A stretch of DNA of 64,000 nt from Streptomyces smyrnaeus (GCF_017676345.1 NZ_JAFFZM010000032.1:1-64000); one strand, 5' to 3'. Numbered from the stretch's first letter, positions 53,004 to 60,946 are shown. A program made the numbers and translations. Notes: generated by a model from the letters alone, not told the origin.

Positions 53004-54710
53004 ATGGAACGGCAAGACCTCCCCGCGCTGCGCGCCCTCGGGTTCAAAGACGATGAACTCAAGAGACTTGGACTCTGGGCACCGGCGATTGGCGACCCGG
53101 CCACGCTGGCGGAAATGTACGTCCGGCGGTCCAAGAAGAAAGACACGCTGTCGGCACTGCGGGCGCAGGTGCGTCAGATGTGCGCACAAGCGGACCGCGA
53201 CGAGACCAAGATCCGGCACGTTTGGTTCGAGCAGAAAAGTGCGTCCAAGGCGTATGTCCGGCGCGAGGAATTCGACAACTCGACAGCGGCAATCGTGGCC
53301 GGTCTGTCCAAGACCCTGTACGTGTTCAAGACAAGCCGACTTTCCCGCCGTGGCATGGGTCAGGTCGGCCTATTGCTCGACACATTCGAGGAGAGGCAAT
53401 CACGAATCTATGTGGTCGCTGAACACTTGGATTCGCGTCACTCCCGAATGATCCTCGCGTTCCTCTCGGAGCAAGCGCGAGACCAAGCAAAGGACATTGC
53501 CGAGTTCACCAAGCTTGGCATTGACGCCCACAAGGCCGAGGGACGTTGGCCGGGTGGTGTTACCCCGTACGGGCTCGAATGCCCCAAGGGAACCGGCAAG
53601 CTTCGCCACCTGCCCGCCGAGTACCCGACAGCGCGCCGGATTGCTGAGCAACTGCTAAAGGGGATTGTCCCGGCGAAGATCGCAGACAAGCTGAACAGCG
53701 AGGGGAAGCGAACCCGCAACGGTGCCATGTGGCGGGCACAGACAATCATTCACCTTGCACGGTCCGTGAGTTGGGCCGGACTCATCCCGAACCGAGAGCG
53801 AGCGACGGATGAGAACGGCAACGCAATCGACAAGTATTTCCGGAACTCCGAACCGCTGTGTGATGTGAAGGGCAACCCCATCGAATGCGGGCAGGGTGTC
53901 GTCACCTATGACGAGTTCCTGAAGATCAACGCGCTGATTTCCGGCCGCTCTCGCGCTGCATCGGGGTCGGCAATCGGGAACAAGCGGCGGGGCATCCGGC
54001 AGCCGGTCACGATTCTTACGGACCTGTTCAAGTGCCCCCACTGCAAAGGCCCGATGGGCAACGGTGGACGCAACTACAACTGCCGCAACCGGGCCAACAT
54101 GGGGGAGTCGGTGTGCCAGGGTGCGGCGACTATGCGGCAGCGCGCAGACGACGCCATGACGGAAATGTGGGCGGAGCACATCACGGCCCTTTCGCCTGAG
54201 TCCTCCACCATTCAGCAGATCGCCCGGCGCTGGCTCCAGTACAAGGACCCGACCAAGGAAGCGAAAAAGCGCAAGGCGTCAGCAGCACTAGAAAGCGCCG
54301 TTGGCCGGGAGATGAAACTCCAAAAGGAATTCTTCGTTCTCCAGAAGATGAGCGAAGAGAACTTCGAAACTCTGCGGGAACAGATCGCCGCGCAGATTGC
54401 GGAACTCAAAGCGGAGTTGGATGAACTCAGCAAGGAAGCGGACCTTACTCCGCTCATGGACGCCGAAGCGCTTATGGCGATCTGGAACAGCGAGGGAATC
54501 GAGGGTCGGCGGGCGCTCATGCAAGCGGCAGTGAAGCGAGTCACAATCACCCCGGCCAAGGGGAAGGGCGACCGGGCACCGATCAAGGAGCGGCTACAGG
54601 TCGAGTGGCGAGACGAGAAAGACCCTCGCGCGGTTGCCGCGATTGGCGCGGGCGTGGAGTTCGTAGAGATTTCCCGGCAGCGCCGTAAGGCTGCGGAGGC
54701 GACGGCATGA
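53004..54710 (+). CDS. int: large serine recombinase (integrase)
   Basis: A 568-aa large serine integrase catalysing attP x attB recombination. The N-terminal resolvase domain (about 35-180) has catalytic S43 in YVRRSKKKD and the conserved KTSRLSRRG. A recombinase domain (about 200-330) has GGVTPYGLE. A zinc ribbon has CPHCKG at about 343 and a further Cys pair in NYNCRN and SVCQG. A coiled coil (about 410-470) precedes the C-terminal end. The gene starts 115 bp inside the left end. Excision would need a separate directionality factor; several small element genes are candidates. Confidence 0.96.
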   Translation: MERQDLPALRALGFKDDELKRLGLWAPAIGDPATLAEMYVRRSKKKDTLSALRAQVRQMCAQADRDETKIRHVWFEQKSASKAYVRREEFDNSTAAIVAGLSKTLYVFKTSRLSRRGMGQVGLLLDTFEERQSRIYVVAEHLDSRHSRMILAFLSEQARDQAKDIAEFTKLGIDAHKAEGRWPGGVTPYGLECPKGTGKLRHLPAEYPTARRIAEQLLKGIVPAKIADKLNSEGKRTRNGAMWRAQTIIHLARSVSWAGLIPNRERATDENGNAIDKYFRNSEPLCDVKGNPIECGQGVVTYDEFLKINALISGRSRAASGSAIGNKRRGIRQPVTILTDLFKCPHCKGPMGNGGRNYNCRNRANMGESVCQGAATMRQRADDAMTEMWAEHITALSPESSTIQQIARRWLQYKDPTKEAKKRKASAALESAVGREMKLQKEFFVLQKMSEENFETLREQIAAQIAELKAELDELSKEADLTPLMDAEALMAIWNSEGIEGRRALMQAAVKRVTITPAKGKGDRAPIKERLQVEWRDEKDPRAVAAIGAGVEFVEISRQRRKAAEATA

Positions 54711-54985
54711 ACACCGAGACCCTTTACGCCGAACTGCGCGCGGACGTTGGCCGGTTGTCGGCAGAGCTGGCCAGCATGACGCCGAACGGGCCCCGGCCTT
54801 ACCGGTCGTGGCTCTACCTCTCGACAGCGGAGAGGGCCGCCGATGTGTACGTGTCGGCAGAGCGGAACCGTATTGCTGCGGAGCTGCGAAAGGCCAAGGA
54901 CCGGCTAGCGGAGTTTGAGCGGGTGTCGGCCCTGGTGCCAACGTCCACGCTCCAAGTGTGGGCACGGGTGCGCTACGCCGCCTAG
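54707..54985 (+). CDS. small protein coupled to integrase
   Basis: A 92-aa mostly helical protein (YAELRADVGRLSAELASM, then AAELRKAKDRLAEFERV) with no recognised family. Its ATG overlaps the integrase stop as ATGA, so the two are co-translated. A small coupled partner of a serine integrase could be a recombination directionality factor, but that is only inference. Confidence 0.75.
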   Translation: MNTETLYAELRADVGRLSAELASMTPNGPRPYRSWLYLSTAERAADVYVSAERNRIAAELRKAKDRLAEFERVSALVPTSTLQVWARVRYAA

Positions 54986-55005
54986 GGCGCACTGAGAGCC
55001 TTTGA

Positions 55006-55040
55006 GAGCCCCGGTGTGGGATTTCCCCGCCGGGGCTTTC
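55006..55040 (+). terminator. terminator after integrase operon
   Basis: AGCCCCGG pairs with CCGGGGCT, followed by TTCTC. It lies 20 bp past the small coupled gene. Confidence 0.8.
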
Positions 55041-55153
55041 TCATGCCCGTAGACGGCCGTCTGAGCGCCTTTCAGTCCCTCGCTGGCCCCGGATGCCGGT
55101 CCGACCCTCGCAGGCCGTCAGAGAGCCATACAGAGAGCTGTAATCAAAGTATT

Positions 55154-55166
55154 ACTCTGCGTAGTT
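55154..55166. repeat. 13-bp repeat ACTCTGCGTAGTT, copy 1
   Basis: An exact 13-mer shared with 59546-59558, both in non-coding parts of the element and both preceded by ATT. It lies in an unusually AT-rich stretch of the 453-bp gap 54986-55437, which otherwise holds a TTTACAGGCTC motif (55348) and a terminator. Possible promoter or protein-binding site. Confidence 0.5.
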
Positions 55167-55373
55167 AAAGCGGTCGGCTGACTCGGATATGACGGGTTTT
55201 CAGGAACCCCATAACGGAGCGATAACAACCCTGTCGGCAATGACCGTTCCGCCGCCTATGCGGTTTACCAACTCCCTCTCTGTAACCCGAGGGCAGCGAG
55301 CAGGGCCGCGAACCAAATCAGCTAGGACCGTGGCTAGCTCGCTGTTCTTTACAGGCTCGCTCTCTTAGGAGTG

Positions 55374-55400
55374 AAGGCACCCGCCGAGGGTGCCTTTTAT
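55374..55400 (+). terminator. intrinsic terminator with T-tract
   Basis: AGGCACCC-GCCGA-GGGTGCCT followed by TTTATTT. It lies upstream of the first replication-module gene, so it may be an attenuator or the end of a short untranslated RNA from the gap. Confidence 0.85.
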
Positions 55401-55411
55401 TTGGCCCAATT

Positions 55412-55425
55412 TAAGACGCGTCTTA
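55412..55425. promoter_or_regulatory. perfect palindrome TAAGACGCGTCTTA
   Basis: A 14-bp perfect dyad located 12 bp upstream of the zinc-ribbon gene at 55438 and just after a terminator. Position and symmetry suggest an operator for the replication module. Confidence 0.55.
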
Positions 55426-55437
55426 TGAGAGGCAGTC

Positions 55438-55569
55438 ATGACCGACAAGTGCGCGTGCGGAAACCCGCTCCCGCCCTACTGCGGAACTGGCGAACGCCCT
55501 AAGTGGTGCTCTCGCCGTTGCCGGAACCGCGCCTACTACCAGCGCAAGACATACGGCACGACCCGCTAA
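55438..55569 (+). CDS. 43-aa zinc-ribbon micro-protein
   Basis: The translation begins MTDKCACGNPLPPYCGTG and continues with PKWCSRRCRNRAYYQRK. Four or five cysteines (C-x-C near residue 5, C14, C-x3-C near residue 24) suit one zinc site, and the basic C terminus suits nucleic-acid binding. GAGAGG precedes the ATG. Its CSRRCRNRAYYQ segment resembles the YCGSRCRQWHRAF segment of the element's proteins at 60683 and 60943, so they may be one family. Confidence 0.75.
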   Translation: MTDKCACGNPLPPYCGTGERPKWCSRRCRNRAYYQRKTYGTTR

Positions 55570-55570
55570 C

Positions 55571-55592
55571 CACCCCTAAACGTCAAGGGGTG
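55571..55592. repeat. 22-bp near-palindrome, copy 1
   Basis: The form is CACCCCT-AA-ACGT-CA-AGGGGTG. This is the first of four copies in the element (others at 57635, 59731 and 61227). It lies 26 bp upstream of the gene at 55618. No T-tract follows, so operator is likelier than terminator. Confidence 0.85.
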
Positions 55593-55617
55593 GTACCCGC
55601 CCCGAGGAGAACCCGAA

Positions 55618-55842
55618 ATGACCGAAGCAGAAAAGCAGCGCGCCCGAGTAGACGCACTCATTGTGTGGGTCGAGGAACGGCTAGAAGAACTCAACTTCTA
55701 CGGCCCCGGCTCGGTGCCTCTCGATCAACTCATTTTCCCCGACCCCCACCGAACGGCCGACGCACCCGAAAGCAACGCACGCCGTAGCCGCACCGAGCGC
55801 AACAGCGCCGCCGCCCTAGCATTCCTGGAGAACGACAAGTGA
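55618..55842 (+). CDS. small hypothetical protein preceding helicase
   Basis: A 74-aa acidic helical protein starting MTEAEKQRARVDALIVWVEERLEELN. Its stop overlaps the GTG start of the helicase (GTGA), so it is part of the replication module. Family unknown; an accessory or loader role is only a guess. GAGGAGA lies upstream of the ATG. Confidence 0.8.
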   Translation: MTEAEKQRARVDALIVWVEERLEELNFYGPGSVPLDQLIFPDPHRTADAPESNARRSRTERNSAAALAFLENDK

Positions 55843-57296
55843 CCACCTTTGATGACGCCTACTGGACCCGCCAGCGCGAACTACTCAGCATTGACCCCGA
55901 GGTTCGGCACGTGAGCTTTGCTCGATTCGTGGCCGACCAGTGCGCACACGAATTGCGGCACGTCCAGCACGTTGGTTGGTACCGCTGGAATGGCCACGTC
56001 TGGGAGGCGACCGGCGACGACGGCGCGGCAATGCAGGCAGTCACCGACGCCGCCCGTGTTCTCATGCGGCGCGGTGCCGAGAATTCCGGCGACATGGGTT
56101 GGTGCTCTGCTGCGTCTAGCAAGATGCTCGTAAACCACCAGCGGCGCGCGATGGTCTCCGAAATGGCCGTCCTCCCACAGTTCCGCGCGAGCGTTGACGA
56201 ACTCGACGCACAGCGGCACCTGTTGACGTTCCGAAACGGCACCGTGGATCTCCGCACCGGGGAACTCCACGCACACGATCCGGCCGACATGCTGACTCAG
56301 TGCGCCAATGTCGATTACGTGCACGATGCCGAATGCCCGCGCTGGCTGCGATTCGTGGAAGAAGTCTTCCCCGGCGACTCGGATATGCAGCGGTATTACC
56401 AAACCTTCCTAGGGATGGCGATTACCGGTGAGGTCCGCGAGCACGCGCTAGGCGTTTGGTACGGCGAGCACGGCCGGAACGGCAAGGGCACCACCATTCG
56501 CACCATGCAAAAGGTGTTCGGGCATGACGTAGTGCACGAGGTCCCATTCACCATCTTTGAGAACGTGCGCGGGCAGGCTGTCCACACCGAGCAAATTGCA
56601 GCGCTGCGAGGAAAGCGGCTCGTTGTCGCGCAGGAAGGTAACCAGGGTGTGCCGATGAATACGGCGCTACTCAAGAACCTTTCCGGCGGAGATCGAATCA
56701 GCACCCGTCACCTTCACGGAAAGGTGTTCTCTTTCGACCCCACCTTTACCATCGTGCTCGCTACCAACTACCTACCGGAATTCGGTTCCGGCGGTGCTGC
56801 GCTGTGGGCCCGTACTAAGGCAATGCTGTTCGGCGTCTCGTTTGCCGACCGGCGCGACCCGGACCTAGAGCCGACCATTCAGGGACCGGAGCGAGAGGGC
56901 GTGGCCGCATGGGTGGTACGCGGCGCGCAGCGCTACTACAGCGAGGGGCTAAGCGACCCGCTAAGCGTCATTGCGGCGACTGATCACCACAAGGAGGAGG
57001 TAGACCCGCTGCGGCCCCTTGTGGAGGAGGTTTTCGCCTATGACGACGACAGCGAGGTAAAGCGGTCCGACTTCAATCGGGAGTTGAAGGAGTGGCGAGA
57101 CGACAACGGCGATAAGTCGGCCAAGTTCTCCCCGAGCAACGTCAAGAATCACCTAAAGACGAACGGGGTTACCGAGGTCCAGCGCAAGGGCAAGGGTTGG
57201 ATGTACCGAGGTATCTACCTGCTGTCCGACCCGCCCGCGCACATCGCTACTCCCGAGGCGTTTGGACCGGGGATTCTCGACCAGACGCACGGCTGA
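55839..57296 (+). CDS. SF3 helicase / P4-type phage primase-helicase
   Basis: A 485-aa protein with a D5_N-like region (about 100-200) and a superfamily 3 helicase domain. Walker A is GEHGRNGKGTT (about 209-219), Walker B-like KRLVVAQEG follows, and the SF3 motif C is in FTIVLATNYLP with the sensor Asn. A DUF5906/primase C-terminal winged helix (about 390-475) ends the protein. Such proteins unwind the origin of phages, satellites and integrative elements. The GTG start is coupled to the upstream gene. An inverted-repeat array that could be the origin follows directly. Confidence 0.9.
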   Translation: MTTFDDAYWTRQRELLSIDPEVRHVSFARFVADQCAHELRHVQHVGWYRWNGHVWEATGDDGAAMQAVTDAARVLMRRGAENSGDMGWCSAASSKMLVNHQRRAMVSEMAVLPQFRASVDELDAQRHLLTFRNGTVDLRTGELHAHDPADMLTQCANVDYVHDAECPRWLRFVEEVFPGDSDMQRYYQTFLGMAITGEVREHALGVWYGEHGRNGKGTTIRTMQKVFGHDVVHEVPFTIFENVRGQAVHTEQIAALRGKRLVVAQEGNQGVPMNTALLKNLSGGDRISTRHLHGKVFSFDPTFTIVLATNYLPEFGSGGAALWARTKAMLFGVSFADRRDPDLEPTIQGPEREGVAAWVVRGAQRYYSEGLSDPLSVIAATDHHKEEVDPLRPLVEEVFAYDDDSEVKRSDFNRELKEWRDDNGDKSAKFSPSNVKNHLKTNGVTEVQRKGKGWMYRGIYLLSDPPAHIATPEAFGPGILDQTHG

Positions 57297-57325
57297 CAGC
57301 GGATAAGGACGCTTTAGCGAGAGGG

Positions 57326-57466
57326 GGTAACAGAAAAGTTGTTACCTGTACCTAGCTCCTATATACGTATGGGAAGAAGGTACAGGTAACAAGAAACCTG
57401 TTACCCACCCTCACGCTTTCGCGGCATTCCCGCTGTCGGGCCAGGGGATTGCAACGGGTCGGTAAC
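57326..57466. other. candidate replication origin: GGTAAC-N9-GTTACC array
   Basis: Two units GGTAAC-N9-GTTACC (57326-57346 and 57385-57405) lie 59 bp apart, and a further GGTAAC is at 57461. Between them is a perfect 13-bp inverted repeat GTTACCTGTACCT / AGGTACAGGTAAC around a 24-base AT-rich loop (57341-57390). Placement just after the helicase gene suits an origin or initiator-binding region. The rest of the 532-bp gap to 57829 contains the second 22-bp repeat and a stem-loop. Confidence 0.65.
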
Positions 57467-57634
57467 AGAACCCCTCAGCCGGCCTGGATATCCGCCCTTT
57501 CTGTCATTCGGCCTTTACAAACTCACTCTCTGGGGAGTGGCGGTGGTGCTCTGCATCGTTGCTTCGGGAATCGGGTTCTCCTCTCAGTCGGCGTGCGGCC
57601 GGTCGTCCTCTCCTTCGGCCGGTCCACCCGCTGG

Positions 57635-57656
57635 CACCCCTTGACGTTTAGGGGTG
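57635..57656. repeat. 22-bp near-palindrome, copy 2
   Basis: The exact reverse complement of copy 1: CACCCCT-TG-ACGT-TT-AGGGGTG. It lies about 170 bp upstream of the gene at 57829. Confidence 0.85.
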
Positions 57657-57753
57657 GTGGTCCCCGTTCCCTCTTGCGGATGCAGCCGCAATCCCCCTAA
57701 TTCTTCGGTGAGTTGAAGTTACGCGCGCATAGTCGGCGTACTCCTCATCGGTG

Positions 57754-57809
57754 GGCCCCCTTGCCCGCTGTGGTCTCTGCATAGACCCGGCGAGTGAGGG
57801 GGCCTTTTT
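57754..57809 (+). terminator. stem-loop with T-tract before 57829 gene
   Basis: GGCCCCC (57754-57760) pairs with GGGGGCC (57798-57804), followed by TTTTT. An inner GGTCT...AGACC stem is also present. It ends 20 bp before the next start, so it may terminate replication-module transcripts or attenuate the next gene. Confidence 0.65.
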
Positions 57810-57828
57810 CGTACCCGAAAGGAACCCC

Positions 57829-58233
57829 ATGACCGGCTGGAGTTGGGCCGAGATTCAGGGCGGAAGTTCTACGAACTACGACCGAGAAAAGGCCGACCGT
57901 CGATCCCGTGCGCTGGCCCCTCGGTCGAATGTAAACGGCCATCACGACCACTACGCGGAAAAGGCGGCAGCGCGTGAGGCTGAGCTACGCGACGCCAATC
58001 AACAGGAATACAGCGAGCAGTGGGACGAGAGAAAGCGCGATATCGAGGAAAAGCTTCGCCCGTTCCTCGCTGATGACCCGCAGCCCCATGACCCTGGTGA
58101 CCTGCCTGGTGATGAGCCAAGCGAATGGTTTCAGGCGTCGCAGGAGTTCGAAGCCTGGTGGGAGAGGCGGCAGAAGTACCTAGACAAACTGGATGGCGAA
58201 GAGATCGCCGCCCTCGTTTCCCGCCGTTACTGA
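57829..58233 (+). CDS. hypothetical protein of the integrative element
   Basis: A 134-aa highly charged protein (MTGWSWAEIQGGSSTNYDREK...), helical through AREAELRDANQQEYSEQWDERKRDIEEKL, with a Trp-rich end (SEWFQASQEFEAWWERR). I do not recognise it. AAAGGA lies upstream of the ATG. The next gene starts 24 bp downstream, implying one operon. Confidence 0.75.
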   Translation: MTGWSWAEIQGGSSTNYDREKADRRSRALAPRSNVNGHHDHYAEKAAAREAELRDANQQEYSEQWDERKRDIEEKLRPFLADDPQPHDPGDLPGDEPSEWFQASQEFEAWWERRQKYLDKLDGEEIAALVSRRY

Positions 58234-58257
58234 ACACCCCCCGAGAGGAACCCCGAA

Positions 58258-59124
58258 ATGGAACTTGCAAATCAGGACCTACGCATTGCGCTGTCCTATC
58301 AGGACGCCGCCAAGAAGCGAATCACCGAGCTAGAGCGCGTTGTTCAGCGTGCAAAGCGTCCCGAGGACATTTGGACCGCCGAGGCGCAGCTACAGGCGGC
58401 CGACTCGTGGCACTGCGACCTAGCCCCGAATGTGGCCGCCGAGCGGTGGGCAAAGGTGCAGGAACTAAGCGACGCTTGCGACAACCTAGAGGCTCGCTGG
58501 AATGACCTAGAGCTAGAGGCCGAGGACATTCGACGGAATGCCGCAAAGGCTCACGCTGACGCGCTACGAAAGGGTGTCAAGGCTCCGTCTACGGCCGCCC
58601 AGGTAATGGAGGCTGACGCACAGCTAGAGGGTTGCTCGCTGGCGCTGCGAGAGACCGTGGCGGACCTGTACCGGGCGCGTGCCTCCTATGAGTCGCTGCT
58701 AAAGGATCGTGCGTTCCTCGGTAAGTACCGTAAGGCCGTAATCGCTGAGTTCAACGCACAGCGGAAGCGGGCAGCCGAGGCATTCAACGCTGCGGCCGGT
58801 GCAATCAACGAGACTCGCCGTCGATTTGGCGTTCTCCACTCGCTGACCATGGGTGGCCTACTTGATATCCCCGAGGACGCGCAGGGCTATCTAGGGTTCA
58901 GTGGAAAGGGTTGGCTACAGGCAGACCTTTCCTCTGCTATCTCCCTCATTTCTCGGCAGGTTGGCGAGACGGACCCGTTCCTCTCTGGGGAGTTCCTGAC
59001 AGCGCCTATGGAGGACGTTAACGCCACGGCGATTGAGACGGCCGAGCGGGTAAAGGCCGAGATTGACCAGCACCGGCAGAATCATTACTCCAAGGACGGG
59101 ATTCTTAGCACCCGGATGATCTGA
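58258..59124 (+). CDS. coiled-coil hypothetical protein
   Basis: A 288-aa protein dominated by long helices with heptad character (about 5-50, 65-105, 115-185), then a globular stretch (about 190-288) with GLLDIPEDAQGYLGFSGKGW. It has many CTA leucine codons, rare in Streptomyces chromosomal genes, supporting foreign origin. There is no signal peptide or membrane helix and no known family. A structural or scaffold-like role is possible but unproven. Confidence 0.75.
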   Translation: MELANQDLRIALSYQDAAKKRITELERVVQRAKRPEDIWTAEAQLQAADSWHCDLAPNVAAERWAKVQELSDACDNLEARWNDLELEAEDIRRNAAKAHADALRKGVKAPSTAAQVMEADAQLEGCSLALRETVADLYRARASYESLLKDRAFLGKYRKAVIAEFNAQRKRAAEAFNAAAGAINETRRRFGVLHSLTMGGLLDIPEDAQGYLGFSGKGWLQADLSSAISLISRQVGETDPFLSGEFLTAPMEDVNATAIETAERVKAEIDQHRQNHYSKDGILSTRMI

Positions 59125-59189
59125 CGATTTGCGGGGTCGGCCCGGCATTCGCCACCGGCCCCGCTGTTGTCGAGAAAGGGCGTAGCCGT

Positions 59190-59510
59190 ATGGCATGGGA
59201 GACAAGCAACCGGCGCGAACGGCTACCCGCCAATTGGGCCAAGCTGCGACAGCGCGTCATTCGACGGGCAGGGGGTGTGTGTCAGGGGGCCCTAGAGGAT
59301 TCCGGCCAGCGGTGCGAGGCAACCGGCACGGACGTTGACCACATCACCCCTGGCGATAACCACGACCTAGACAATCTGCAATTGCTGTGCCGGTGGCACC
59401 ACACGCGCAAGACACAGGCCGAGTCGGCAGCAGCGAAAGCAACCAAGAGGGCGGCAATCAAAAGGCCGCACCCATCGGGCCGCAATGAGCCAATGCCTGA
59501 TCCTTGGTGA
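59190..59510 (+). CDS. HNH endonuclease, phage-type
   Basis: A 106-aa HNH protein. An N-terminal basic WAKLRQRVIRRAGGVCQ is followed by DVDHITPGDNHDLDNLQLLCRWHHTRKTQ, which contains the full H-N-H set and the Cys residues of the beta-beta-alpha metal fold. This compact type is usually found beside terminase genes of actinophages, where it aids packaging. No terminase is adjacent here. A non-coding region rich in GAATGC repeats follows directly. Confidence 0.92.
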   Translation: MAWETSNRRERLPANWAKLRQRVIRRAGGVCQGALEDSGQRCEATGTDVDHITPGDNHDLDNLQLLCRWHHTRKTQAESAAAKATKRAAIKRPHPSGRNEPMPDPW

Positions 59511-59525
59511 CAATCGGCGCGCTGC

Positions 59526-59703
59526 GAATGCGACGACTCGCATTCACTCTGCGTAGTTCCGGCCGTGTGGGAATCCTTGCATTCCAAGGCGAACGGGTGG
59601 GGGGTGACCCGGAATCGGCCGCCTTCCGGACCGCAAGCGTATAGCAGGCCACTGTCTGTACGGGTTACCAAGTCGCCGAACCTGCGAATGCAAGGTCGAC
59701 GCC
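59526..59703. other. non-coding region with clustered GAATGC/GCATTC repeats
   Basis: It contains the perfect hairpin GAATGCGA-CGAC-TCGCATTC (59526-59545), then the 13-mer ACTCTGCGTAGTT (59546-59558), then CCTTG-CATTC-CAAGG and another GAATGC near 59686. The 352-bp gap after the HNH gene holds no credible ORF. It could be a packaging, nicking or replication site. Confidence 0.5.
59546..59558. repeat. 13-bp repeat ACTCTGCGTAGTT, copy 2
   Basis: Identical to 55154-55166. It abuts a perfect GAATGCGA hairpin. Confidence 0.5.
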
Positions 59704-59730
59704 CATTGGGCGATTACGCAGCGTGGGCAC

Positions 59731-59752
59731 CATCCCTTGACGTTAAGGGGTG
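59731..59752. repeat. 22-bp near-palindrome, copy 3
   Basis: CATCCCT-TG-ACGT-TA-AGGGGTG differs from copy 2 at two positions. It lies about 110 bp upstream of the DUF2637 gene. Confidence 0.85.
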
Positions 59753-59787
59753 CTCATAGACGACCGGCGATTAGCTCCCGCCGGTTA

Positions 59788-59847
59788 GGGGGTGGCCGCT
59801 CCCGAGGTTTAGTCCTTTCCCTCGGTTGTAGCGGCACCCCCACTTTT
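59788..59847 (+). terminator. stem-loop with TTTT before DUF2637 gene
   Basis: GGGGGTGGCCGCT pairs with AGCGGC-A-CCCCC (one bulge), with an inner CCGAGG...CCTCGG stem, then ACTTTT. It ends 15 bp before the next start, so terminator or attenuator. Confidence 0.7.
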
Positions 59848-59861
59848 GAAAGGAATTGGAC

Positions 59862-60533
59862 TTGAAGAGAATCACAGTTGCCGACGCCGCCCGCTATGTG
59901 GCCTTGCTCGCTGCCATGCTTATCAGTTTCAGCACCCAGCGAGAGCTAGCCATTTCGCACGGCGTGCCCGTTGCCGTTGCCCCGGCCGTCCCGCTGGCCA
60001 TTGATCTATTCATGGTGTGGGCCGTCCGGTCACGGCGGGATATCGCGCTGTCTGTGGCCGTTGCTGTGGCCGCGAATGTGGCCGGTGTCCTCACGGCTGA
60101 ATCTCTGTCCGCTGTGGGGACTTGGGTGGCCGCTGGTCTGCACGCGGTATTCCCGCTGACCGTTTGGCGGATGCACCGGGCGGACAGCGCTACGGGGCCG
60201 TCTGAGAGCGTCGCGGACAACCAGCCGACCGAGGAGACCGGCGAGCGTCCGGGCGTCCCGCAGATGGCCGGACAGAGCCTTTCCGCTATGCCGGACAGTT
60301 GGCCGCCCGCTGATCTGTGGTCCGATTTCGAGGACAGTGCACCGGCCGCCGAGGACGAAACACCGGCCACCCCGCCGAGTGCTGCGGACATTCGAGCGGC
60401 CATCAAGGTTCTTGAATCCCGCCATGACCGCAAGGTGACCGGCCCCATGCTGGCCGACCATTTCGGCGTGTCCGATCGCACCGGCCGCCGCTATCTCGCT
60501 ATGGCCGCCGAGGAGCCCGCGAATGCCCGGTGA
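59862..60533 (+). CDS. DUF2637 membrane protein with C-terminal helix-turn-helix
   Basis: A 223-aa protein. Residues 1 to about 105 hold three to four membrane helices in the DUF2637/SpdB-like pattern found in Streptomyces plasmids and integrative elements, where such proteins are tied to intramycelial spread. A Pro/Glu/Asp-rich linker (about 105-165) leads to a C-terminal HTH-like region (HDRKVTGPMLADHFGVSDRTGRRYLAMA, given here as a motif range 180-215). The TTG at 59862 lies six bases after GAAAGGAA; a TTG two codons upstream is the alternative. Confidence 0.82.
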   Translation: MKRITVADAARYVALLAAMLISFSTQRELAISHGVPVAVAPAVPLAIDLFMVWAVRSRRDIALSVAVAVAANVAGVLTAESLSAVGTWVAAGLHAVFPLTVWRMHRADSATGPSESVADNQPTEETGERPGVPQMAGQSLSAMPDSWPPADLWSDFEDSAPAAEDETPATPPSAADIRAAIKVLESRHDRKVTGPMLADHFGVSDRTGRRYLAMAAEEPANAR

Positions 60534-60690
60534 CTCGCTGTTCGTACAGATCGACCTAGACCACAGCGCGCGGAAGCGATGCCGGGAATGCGGCCGACTC
60601 CGCAGCGTGCGCGTGTTCGCCATTGACTTGAATTGGCCGGATCACCGCAACCCCCGATGTGATGATTGCGAGGAGTACGAGAATGCCTAG
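60523..60690 (+). CDS. 55-aa zinc-ribbon micro-protein
   Basis: Starts MPGDSLFVQIDLDHSARKR, then CRECG and, near the C terminus, RCDDCEEYENA: two C-x2-C pairs about 36 residues apart, as in rubredoxin-knuckle zinc ribbons. The ATG overlaps the DUF2637 gene by 11 bp and its 3' end overlaps the next gene, so it belongs to a tightly packed operon. Confidence 0.78.
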   Translation: MPGDSLFVQIDLDHSARKRCRECGRLRSVRVFAIDLNWPDHRNPRCDDCEEYENA

Positions 60691-60946
60691 TTACCGCGTC
60701 TGTCGCCGCCCCAGCTGTGCGAGCGAATGCCCCCCGCAAAAGAACCGAGGAGCTAGCCCTTACTGCAACGCTTTGTGTCGCTGCTGGCATCGGTCGTTTT
60801 TGGCGTACAACGAGAACGGGGCGGCACCCGGACGGGACAGCGCAACGGATGCTGTCCTGTTCGCTGGCCTGCTTTCACTCGGCCTGAATGAAGGAACGGC
60901 CCCGGTCGTGCGTGAGCTATTCGACGCTTACGGGCGGGCCCGATGA
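60683..60946 (+). CDS. zinc-finger protein A of a paralogous pair
   Basis: An 87-aa protein: MPSYRVCRRPSCASECPPQ, YCNALCRCWHRSFLAYNENG, then a helical C-terminal half ending RELFDAYGRAR. It is about 45% similar by eye to the next gene, with matching CxxxxC...YCxxxCRxWHR and ELFxAYGR motifs, so the two arose by duplication. Zinc and nucleic-acid binding are inferred. Its stop overlaps the next start (ATGA). Confidence 0.82.
   Translation: MPSYRVCRRPSCASECPPQKNRGASPYCNALCRCWHRSFLAYNENGAAPGRDSATDAVLFAGLLSLGLNEGTAPVVRELFDAYGRAR

Noticed and set aside
57449..57700. 83-codon plus-strand frame in the gap after the SF3 helicase
   Set aside because: It runs through the GGTAAC half-site and the 22-bp repeat, has no ribosome-binding site, and its composition is unlike the element's proteins.
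59565..59759. 64-codon frame between the HNH and DUF2637 genes
   Set aside because: It crosses the repeat-rich patch and copy 3 of the 22-bp repeat, lacks a Shine-Dalgarno and has no recognisable fold.
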